Shown here: positions 58,519-64,000 of the stretch, one piece after another
Position numbering within the stretch: position 1 is the stretch's first letter
How the letters are laid out: each line of letters opens with the position of its first letter
The notes under the pieces: model-generated
Told to the model about the DNA's origin: nothing
Databases searched by the model: none
The model's input: the letters and a program-made list of their open reading frames with translations, nothing else
Position numbers and translations under genes: made by a program
Assembly: GCA_050740235.1 (NCBI GenBank)
Contig: JBOIDB010000072.1
Span: forward strand, 1-64,000
DNA length: 64,000 nucleotides
DNA from: JACDCP01 sp050740235
GTDB taxonomy: Bacteria; Pseudomonadota; Gammaproteobacteria; Steroidobacterales; JACDCP01
Reading direction: 5' to 3'

Positions 58519-59169
58519 TCAGATCGACGTGTCCGCCGGCCGCCGGCGCGCCGCGATGCGGCGAATGCGGCCGGTGCGCTCGGCACAATGCGCGCCCAGC
58601 AGCTGGGTGCCGAGCACTCGCGCGGCGCCGAGCCGTGCCCGATCGCCGCTTTCGACGATTTCCATCAGATCCGTCCAGAAACTCGGATTGTCGTCGAACT
58701 GGGCGTGCAGCAAACCTGGCGACTGAGCGGCCACGCGCAGGAGCTCCGCCACCGGCAGCGAGCGGAAAATGCGTGCAGCCGCCGGCGGCAGGCCGAAGCA
58801 GAGGCGCGCCGCGATCGGATTGGTGGAGGTCAGATGCCACGCGTAAAAGAGGGCGAGCAGCGTGAATGCCTGCTGCCTCGGCTCGACTCGTACCGTCGAT
58901 GGCCGCACCGCATACTTGTAGGAAGGCCGCGCCTCGCGCACGGCGTTCCAGAACTCGAGGTCGTCGAATCGCAGGCCGAACAGCGGGAACGGGCAAGCGC
59001 AGAGATCCTCCAGCAGATGGCGCGGCAGTCGCGCGATCCGCGCGCCGAGCGTCGCCGCAAGGCTCGCGCCGGCACCACTTTCCTGCAGGTGCTTGAGGAG
59101 CTGCATGAACGCCAGGTTGAGATCGAAGACTTCGGCCAGCAGGCGGCGGGTGAGGACCGGCTCGTACAT
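58519..59169 (-). CDS. unidentified protein divergent from the FlhC-like gene
   Basis: A 216-residue, mostly helical, apparently cytoplasmic protein. Visible features are an N-terminal LTRRLLAEVFDLNLAFMQLL, a short Cys/Pro segment CACPFPLFGLRFDDLEFW near residues 70-90 and HLTSTNPIAARLCFGLP. There is no signal peptide or membrane helix. I do not recognise a family. ATG 59169 is chosen because GGAG lies 12 bases upstream; GTG 59214 is possible. It shares a 110-base divergent AT-rich promoter region with the FlhC-like gene, which suggests a functional link. Confidence 0.7.
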   Translation of the reverse strand: MYEPVLTRRLLAEVFDLNLAFMQLLKHLQESGAGASLAATLGARIARLPRHLLEDLCACPFPLFGLRFDDLEFWNAVREARPSYKYAVRPSTVRVEPRQQAFTLLALFYAWHLTSTNPIAARLCFGLPPAAARIFRSLPVAELLRVAAQSPGLLHAQFDDNPSFWTDLMEIVESGDRARLGAARVLGTQLLGAHCAERTGRIRRIAARRRPADTSI

Positions 59170-59219
59170 CGTGCGAAAACTCCAGAGATGCTTGGGGTGG
59201 TCTGAAAATACCACTATAC

Positions 59220-59273
59220 TTGACCAATATCAACATATGTGATAAAACGCCCACCGACATAACAAAAGGAAAA
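59220..59273 (+). promoter_or_regulatory. promoter and ribosome site of the flhC-like gene
   Basis: TTGACC (59220-59225), 17-base spacer, TAAAAC (59243-59248), then AAAAGGAAAA (59265-59273 region) just before ATG 59280. The segment is clearly AT-rich against the GC-rich surroundings and separates two divergent genes. Confidence 0.45.
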
Positions 59274-59279
59274 GCCGCC

Positions 59280-59855
59280 ATGCGCCTCACCGACGATCGG
59301 TATGCCCGCGAGCGCGCCCAGTTCGAGCTGGCCCTGAGGATGATCCGGCACGAGGCACGAACCATGACGATCCGGGCCTGTACGGGGCTCTCGGATGACC
59401 GGATCCGCAAGCTGTACGCCACCTACTTCAAGCCGAATGCGCAATTCAAGGTGAAACGGCGCCGCGGCAAGTCGCCGCGACAGACCGCCTTTCTGGTGCG
59501 CAGCGCGCAGAACCAGCTCGAATCGACGACGCTGGTCATCCTGTTCGCGCTCTGCGCGCTCGTACGGGTCGGTCGCGACGGCCAGACGCTGGAAATCTCG
59601 AGCGACCGCGGGCTCGAAACCGGGCTACGCTTCTGCCGCGCCTATGAGACCTACGCGCGCTTGCACAGCCCGCCCCGGCTCTCATTCGAGTGGGCCTGGA
59701 ACCTGCTCGGCGCGATCACGCGGCCGCACGAGCTGTATCTGTCGAGCTGCGGGCGCTGCGAGAATGTCTACGTGCAGGATGCGCTCGCGCTCGATCCGCA
59801 TATCTGCCCGTGCTGCCGCATCAAGTCCGCGGCCCGGCCGCCCGTCGCGATATAA
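59280..59855 (+). CDS. FlhC-family transcriptional activator
   Basis: A 191-residue protein resembling FlhC, the zinc-binding subunit of the flagellar master regulator. The C-terminus carries the four-Cys site LYLSSCGRCENVYVQD...ICPCCR, parallel to FlhC LSSC..C...FACSLC. The helical N-terminus (ERAQFELALRMIRHEARTMTIRACTGLSDDRIRKLYATYF) also aligns by layout. No flhD gene and no flagellar gene are in the window. The divergent gene 58519-59169 occupies the place where a partner might be. It may control genes other than flagella. Confidence 0.78.
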   Translation: MRLTDDRYARERAQFELALRMIRHEARTMTIRACTGLSDDRIRKLYATYFKPNAQFKVKRRRGKSPRQTAFLVRSAQNQLESTTLVILFALCALVRVGRDGQTLEISSDRGLETGLRFCRAYETYARLHSPPRLSFEWAWNLLGAITRPHELYLSSCGRCENVYVQDALALDPHICPCCRIKSAARPPVAI

Positions 59856-59860
59856 TTCAG

Positions 59861-59949
59861 GGGAAATGGGGACATTCCTGATTTTCTGAGCGAAACCAGC
59901 ACCTCGGCTGTCGAACGATCCCGAAAATCAGGAATGTCCCCAATTTCCC
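59861..59949. repeat. GGGGACATTCC-type palindrome covering the nudC start
   Basis: GGGAAATGGGGACATTCCTG... (59861-59886) pairs with 59923-59949 with one inserted base. The arms are the same as in the element at 49553-49641. The centre of 36 bases is unrelated. The right arm supplies the nudC ATG (AATGTCCCC). Confidence 0.9.
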
Positions 59950-60845
59950 GGAAAGCCCCGCCCCTGCCGAACGTATTTTCCGGCCTGCACGTCGACCGCG
60001 TCGCGCACCGGCGACGGGATTCGGCGTGGATCGAGCGCGCGCTGGTCTCCTCACGCACGCGCTTCGTGCCGGTACAGGACAAGCTGAGCCTCGTAAAGAA
60101 CGGCGAGCCGCCTCGCCCGGTCCTTCTCGATCACGATCAGATTGCGCGAGCCGGCCTGCAGGCGGGCTCGCCGATCTATCTCGGCCGATTCGGCGGGCAC
60201 GACTGTTTTGCCTGCGCTCTGACCGCCGACGCAGCACCCGCAGCCGACCTCGGTGGCGAGTTTCAGGATCTGCATCGGGTCGGCGCGCTGCTCGAAACCG
60301 CCGACGCCACGCTGCTCGCTTATGCGCGCGCCATGGTGCTTTGGCACCGGAATCACCGGCACTGCGGGCGCTGCGGCGCGCCGATCGCCATCACCGAAGC
60401 CGGCCACGTGCTGGTCTGCTCGGATGAGCAATGCGGCACACAGCAGTTTCCGCGCCTCGACCCTGCGATCATCGTGCTGGTCGCGGACGAGGAGCGCTGC
60501 CTGCTCGGACGCCAGGCCGGCTGGCCGGCCGGCCGCTACTCGACGATCGCCGGCTTCGTCGAGCCCGGTGAAAGCCTCGAGGATGCGGTCACGCGTGAAG
60601 TTCACGAAGAGACCGGCGTCGAAGTGCGCGACGTGCAATATCATTCATCGCAACCGTGGCCTTTTCCGGCATCGTTGATGCTCGGCTTCTCGGCGCGTCC
60701 TGCCAGCACGGCCATCGAGCTTCACGACCGCGAGCTCGAGGACGCGCGCTGGTTCACCCGCGAGGAAATCGCCGCGGGCCGGGCGGGCTTCCCGCCCAAA
60801 GTCTCGATCTCGTTTCGCCTGGTCGAGGATTGGCTCTCGTCATAA
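59934..60845 (+). CDS. nudC: NADH pyrophosphatase / NAD-cap hydrolase NudC
   Basis: A 303-residue Nudix hydrolase. It has the zinc ribbon HCGRCGAPIAITEAGHVLVC followed by QCGTQQFPRLDPAIIVLV, the Nudix box GFVEPGESLEDAVTREVHEETGV and the NudC-specific SQPWPFPASLMLGF. It cleaves NADH and removes NAD caps from RNA. The ATG at 59934 (MSPISRKAPP) lies in a dispersed palindrome; a later start is not evident because the family's N-terminal domain begins soon after. Confidence 0.93.
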   Translation: MSPISRKAPPLPNVFSGLHVDRVAHRRRDSAWIERALVSSRTRFVPVQDKLSLVKNGEPPRPVLLDHDQIARAGLQAGSPIYLGRFGGHDCFACALTADAAPAADLGGEFQDLHRVGALLETADATLLAYARAMVLWHRNHRHCGRCGAPIAITEAGHVLVCSDEQCGTQQFPRLDPAIIVLVADEERCLLGRQAGWPAGRYSTIAGFVEPGESLEDAVTREVHEETGVEVRDVQYHSSQPWPFPASLMLGFSARPASTAIELHDRELEDARWFTREEIAAGRAGFPPKVSISFRLVEDWLSS

Positions 60846-60875
60846 GTATTGCCGGTGCGGCGGTCGCGAGGCCGT

Positions 60876-60936
60876 ATTGTCCTACTTCCCTCGAGTCGCT
60901 CCCCGATACTCGCTTGGTCGAGGGAGTGGGGGCAAT
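60876..60936. repeat. constant-loop hairpin 4 (19-bp stem)
   Basis: Arm 60876-60894 (ATTGTCCTACTTCCCTCGA) pairs with 60918-60936 at 16 of 19 positions. The loop 60895-60917 reads GTCGCTCCCCGATA, CTC, GCTTGG, matching hairpins 1 and 2 at all but three positions. It lies 30 bases after nudC. Confidence 0.88.
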
Positions 60937-60955
60937 CCGCGACGCCTCGGTGGCA

Positions 60956-61026
60956 GCCGCTTATCCTCATCTGTTCCGACCGAGCCGGTATCGGGCGGCG
61001 AATCGGGACAGATGAGAATAAGCGGC
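60956..61026. repeat. constant-loop hairpin 5, inverted
   Basis: Arm 60956-60977 pairs with 61005-61026 at 20 of 22 positions. On the minus strand its 27-base centre contains TTCGCCGCCCGATA, CCG, GCTCGG, which matches the loop of the other members at 17 of 23 positions. It is 19 bases from hairpin 4, in opposite orientation, as elements 2 and 3 are. Confidence 0.8.
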
Positions 61027-61062
61027 CTGCGGCGGATGCAAAAAACTGAATGGAGGGAGGCC

Positions 61063-61836
61063 ATGTGTCTGCTCGTATTCGCCCTCGACGCACATCCGCG
61101 CTACCGGCTCGTCTTCGCCGGCAATCGCGACGAGTATCATTCGCGCCCGACGGATCCGGCCGGCTGGTGGCGCGATCAGCCGGACGTGCTTGGCGGCCGC
61201 GATCTCGAAGCCGGCGGGACGTGGCTTGCCGTGTCCCGCGGCGGCCGCTTTGGCGTCGTCACGAATTACCGCGAGCTCACCGATGCCGGACCCGCAGCGC
61301 GCTCGCGCGGCGCGCTGGTGGCGGATTTCGCCGGCAGCCGGGCGACACCGGCCGAGTTCGGCGCTGCGCTCGCCGTGAACGCGCACCTCTATGCCGGGTA
61401 CAGCCTGATTCTCGGCGACCGGGACGGGCTGCATTATTTTTCCAATCGCGCGCCGTCCTTGAGCCCGCTCGACCGCGGCGTTCATGGCCTCAGCAATGAG
61501 CGGCTGAATACGCCTTGGCCGAAGCTCGAGCGCACGCGCCGGCGTTTCGAGGATCTGCTGGCATCCGGCGAGCCCGAGCCCGACACGCTGCTCGGGATGC
61601 TGGCGGATCGGCAGCCTGCTGCCGATGGCGACCGGCCCGATACGGGCCTCGATCCGGCGCTCGAACGTCTGCTCTCCGCGCCCTTCGTCGTCAGTCCGAG
61701 CTACGGTACGCGCTCGAGCACCGTGGTGCTGGTGGATCGAGCAGACTCGGTGCGTTTCAAGGAACGCCGATTCGGACCGGACGGTGAATCGATCGGCGCG
61801 AGCGAGTTCGAGTTCCGCAGCGGCGTACCGCAATGA
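61063..61836 (+). CDS. NRDE/TANGO2-family protein
   Basis: A 257-residue protein. The N-terminus MCLLVFALDAHPRYRLVFAGNRDEYHSRPT shows the conserved Cys2 and the NRDE motif; GGRDLEAGGTWLAVSRGGRFGVVTNYRE and HGLSNERLNTPWPKL follow. The family resembles Ntn hydrolases and TANGO2 has been linked to haem trafficking. ATG 61063 is supported by GGAGGGAGG upstream. It overlaps the S9 peptidase gene by ATGA. Confidence 0.9.
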   Translation: MCLLVFALDAHPRYRLVFAGNRDEYHSRPTDPAGWWRDQPDVLGGRDLEAGGTWLAVSRGGRFGVVTNYRELTDAGPAARSRGALVADFAGSRATPAEFGAALAVNAHLYAGYSLILGDRDGLHYFSNRAPSLSPLDRGVHGLSNERLNTPWPKLERTRRRFEDLLASGEPEPDTLLGMLADRQPAADGDRPDTGLDPALERLLSAPFVVSPSYGTRSSTVVLVDRADSVRFKERRFGPDGESIGASEFEFRSGVPQ

Positions 61837-63761
61837 CCGCGGCAAAGACGCCGTACGGGCGCTGGACATCGCCGATCACGAGCGAGTCGGTGGCGAGCGA
61901 GGCGCTGCGCTTCGCCCAGCCGTCCATGGGCGGCACTACCGCATTCTGGATCGAAACCCGGCCCGCGGAGGGAGGACGCAGTGTGCTGATGCGCCAGCGC
62001 GACGCCTCCGCCGCCGAGGATCTGACACCTCTCCCGATGAGCGTTCGCAGCCGCGCCAACGAATACGGCGGTGGAGCCTATGCCGTGCTCGGCGACAGCA
62101 TCTGGTTCGTCAACGACGAGGATCAACAGGTTTACCACCTCGGTGCATCGGGCGCTCCGGTTCGCGTGACGGAATCAACGGATGCCCGCTGGGCCGATCT
62201 GCGCCCCGACCCTCACCGGCGGCGTCTGCTCGCGATTCGCGAACGGCACGGCGCCGGCGCGGAACCGGAAAACGCCCTGGTCGCCATCGATTCGACTCGC
62301 AGCACTGTCGATGTGCTCGCCGAAGGGCACGATTTCTACGCCTCACCGCGGCTCTCGCCGGATGGCCGGCGTCTCGCCTGGCTCGCCTGGGACCATCCGC
62401 ACTTGCCCTGGACCGGGACGCAGCTCTGGATCGCGTCGCTCAGCGTCGATGGTCGGGCCGAGTCGCGGCGGCAGATTCCGGCCGGTGCCCGGACGTCGAT
62501 ATTTCAGCCGGAGTTCGCGCCGGACGGCTCGCTCTGCTTCATGTCCGACGCATCCGGCTGGTGGAATCTCTGGCGCTGGGACGGCCATTCCGCGCAACAG
62601 ATCGTACGCGAGCCGGCCGAGCTCGGCCTGCCGCAGTGGCAGTTCGGCATGTCGACTTACGGTTTCATCGACGCGCGCGCGGCGCTTTGCGCCCGCGTAC
62701 GCGACGGGCGATGGAGCGTGATTCGCGTCAGCCTCGACAGCGGGCGCGTCGATACGTTGAACTTGCCGTACACCGACATCGAGCATCTTTCGGTAGCCGG
62801 AAGGTTCGCCGTGCTGCAAGCCGGAACGCCCGACCGCGCTCTCGGCATCGTCCGGCTCGACACCGCGACCGGCGGATATTCGACGGTGCGTGCGGTCCAG
62901 CCTGCAGCGGTCGATTCCGCCGCCGTATCCGAGCCGCTGCCGATCGAGTTCGACACGGGCGAAGGCGCGACTGCGCACGGCTTCTACTATCCGCCGCGCA
63001 ACCCGGCTCATGTCGCCCCATGGGGGGAGCGCCCGCCGTTGCGCGTCAAGTGTCACGGCGGTCCGACCGGCGCGGCCTCGACTGCGCTGGATCCGCGCGT
63101 GCAGTACTGGACGAGCCGCGGCTGGGCGCTGCTCGATGTCGATTACCGCGGCAGCACGGGATACGGACGCGATTATCGCGAACAGCTTTACGGCCGCTGG
63201 GGCGAGGCCGATGTCGAAGATTGCGCATCCGGCGTGCGTTTTCTGGCCGACGAGGGTCTTGCCGATGCGCGGCGTGCGACCATCAGCGGCAACAGCGCCG
63301 GTGGATACACGGTGCTCTGCGCGCTCGCTTTCACGGATGCCTTCAGCGCGGGCGCGAGCTATTACGGCGTCGCCGACCCGGCGACGCTGTTTGCGGCGAC
63401 ACACAAGTTCGAAGCGCATTACGATCGCTGGCTGTTCGGCGCCGAGCGCGAACGGCTCCTCGTGGAACGATCGCCGCTGGCGCACGCGGACCGCATCCGC
63501 TGTCCGGTCATCTTCTTCCAGGGGTCGGCCGACAAGGTCGTGCCGCCGGAGCAGACCGCCCGTATGGTGGCCGCCATGCAGGCGGCCGGCACGGATGTTG
63601 CCTGCCTGACTTTCGACGGAGAGGGCCATGGGTTTCGCGGGGCGGACGCGATCCGCCGCGCGCTGGAGGCCGAACACGAGTTTCTGTCGCGCGTCCTGGA
63701 ACCCGCCGCTATCCGGAGCATCTCACCCCGGGTCCGGTTTTCGCCGCCCGAGCCCGGCTGA
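61833..63761 (+). CDS. S9-family prolyl oligopeptidase-like peptidase
   Basis: A 642-residue cytoplasmic peptidase. The N-terminal 380 residues form a beta-propeller (repeats such as SPRLSPDGRRLAWLAWDHPHLPW). The C-terminal alpha/beta-hydrolase domain has LLDVDYRGSTGYGRDYRE, nucleophile SGNSAGGYTVLCAL (Ser near residue 488), the Asp region FFQGSADKVVPPEQT and catalytic His in FDGEGHGFRG. It cleaves small peptides. It is coupled by ATGA to the NRDE gene. Confidence 0.92.
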   Translation: MTAAKTPYGRWTSPITSESVASEALRFAQPSMGGTTAFWIETRPAEGGRSVLMRQRDASAAEDLTPLPMSVRSRANEYGGGAYAVLGDSIWFVNDEDQQVYHLGASGAPVRVTESTDARWADLRPDPHRRRLLAIRERHGAGAEPENALVAIDSTRSTVDVLAEGHDFYASPRLSPDGRRLAWLAWDHPHLPWTGTQLWIASLSVDGRAESRRQIPAGARTSIFQPEFAPDGSLCFMSDASGWWNLWRWDGHSAQQIVREPAELGLPQWQFGMSTYGFIDARAALCARVRDGRWSVIRVSLDSGRVDTLNLPYTDIEHLSVAGRFAVLQAGTPDRALGIVRLDTATGGYSTVRAVQPAAVDSAAVSEPLPIEFDTGEGATAHGFYYPPRNPAHVAPWGERPPLRVKCHGGPTGAASTALDPRVQYWTSRGWALLDVDYRGSTGYGRDYREQLYGRWGEADVEDCASGVRFLADEGLADARRATISGNSAGGYTVLCALAFTDAFSAGASYYGVADPATLFAATHKFEAHYDRWLFGAERERLLVERSPLAHADRIRCPVIFFQGSADKVVPPEQTARMVAAMQAAGTDVACLTFDGEGHGFRGADAIRRALEAEHEFLSRVLEPAAIRSISPRVRFSPPEPG

Positions 63762-63889
63762 AAGTTTCGGCGTCCCGCCGCGTGCTGCGCCGCCGTCTGC
63801 GCGGCCGCTCCGAACGGCCCGATGAGACTGTCATTTGCGCCGGCGTGAATCGCACGCCCGCGTCGGGCCGAAGTTCGCGAGGACGTTGA

Positions 63890-64000
63890 GTGCGTTCAGT
63901 TCTGCCTCGGATAATCATGCTGGCCGGCCTTCTCGTCTACAGCGGCGTCCGCGCCGCCGATACCGTCGACGTGCAGGTCGAGGGCCTCGAGACGGAGCTC
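63890..64000 (+). CDS. N-terminus of a TamA-like outer-membrane protein (partial)
   Basis: A frame opens at GTG 63890 with GAGGA upstream and runs off the right edge after 37 codons. It begins with a signal peptide (RIIMLAGLLVYSGVRA) and continues DTVDVQVEGLETEL, the opening of a POTRA domain as in TamA. TamA is the BamA-like subunit of the TamAB transport complex. Only this short segment is visible, so the call is tentative. ATG 63917 is an alternative start. The 128-base gap before it holds nothing recognisable. Confidence 0.5.
   Translation, partial: MRSVLPRIIMLAGLLVYSGVRAADTVDVQVEGLETEL

Noticed and set aside
61625..63889. Long open frame in another phase over the S9 peptidase gene
   Set aside because: Arg-rich composition with no motif; the peptidase frame has a full catalytic triad.
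1..64000. tRNA, rRNA, prophage or insertion-sequence genes
   Set aside because: No cloverleaf-like, rRNA-like, integrase or transposase sequence was recognised on either strand.

Overview
The window is GC-rich double-stranded bacterial chromosome, densely packed with genes on both strands and with many 4-base ATGA or GTGA overlaps. The gene content points to a Gammaproteobacterium: a sigma54-controlled phage-shock locus (pspF/pspA/pspB/pspC), FadE, NudC, DinB, a YadGH-type ABC exporter, the YdbH/YdbL envelope pair, GspA/GspB, an FlhC-family activator and the start of a TamA-like gene. No rRNA, tRNA, prophage, transposase or CRISPR array was found. Its lineage within the class cannot be decided from the sequence alone; an environmental, metabolically versatile group is likely.

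Layout. 1-6 kb: tail of an unknown gene, a hydrolase-LuxR fusion, a methyltransferase, a sterol-desaturase-family gene and a large PQQ-type dehydrogenase/dihaem cytochrome. 6-10.5 kb: a coupled glycerophosphodiester operon (phosphodiesterase, short FAD glycerol-3-phosphate dehydrogenase, FGGY kinase) and a YheT-like hydrolase. 10.6-17.7 kb: a membrane-anchored response regulator, the YdbH/YdbL envelope pair and a GGDEF/EAL protein. 17.7-23.5 kb: an Att-like ABC exporter with a CrtC/AttH-type protein, then a secreted hydrolase. 23.7-26.9 kb: the psp locus with an enlarged set of PspB/PspC proteins and a recognisable sigma54 promoter. 26.9-32.4 kb: MocR and HxlR regulators, a glutathione transferase and a vanadium-haloperoxidase-like lipoprotein. 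32.5-37.4 kb: two coupled amidohydrolases, one lacking the metal-binding HxH motif, and a KefB/C antiporter. 37.6-42.1 kb: a GntR-ABC-BON-DUF4097-DUF4136 envelope operon behind a palindromic operator. 42.3-49.5 kb: sigma/anti-sigma pair, malate dehydrogenase, FadE, a DUF4286/DUF3667 fusion and a second DUF4136 lipoprotein. 49.6-56.6 kb: DinB, GspA/GspB, a GFA-family protein, a gluzincin-like peptidase and a Cys/Met-metabolism PLP enzyme. 56.7-64 kb: the YadGH pair, an unknown gene divergent from flhC, NudC, an NRDE/TANGO2 protein, an S9 peptidase and the first codons of a TamA-like protein.

The most unusual feature is the intergenic DNA, which carries several families of dispersed palindromes. 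One family has a nearly constant 23-nt loop but different 19-25-bp stems (five members at two sites). Another (GGGGACATTCCTGATTT-type arms) supplies the start codons of dinB and nudC and sits in frame inside the YheT-like gene. No transposase for any of them lies in the window, so they are probably mobilised from elsewhere. Functional assignments come from reading motifs and gene order; no database search was run.
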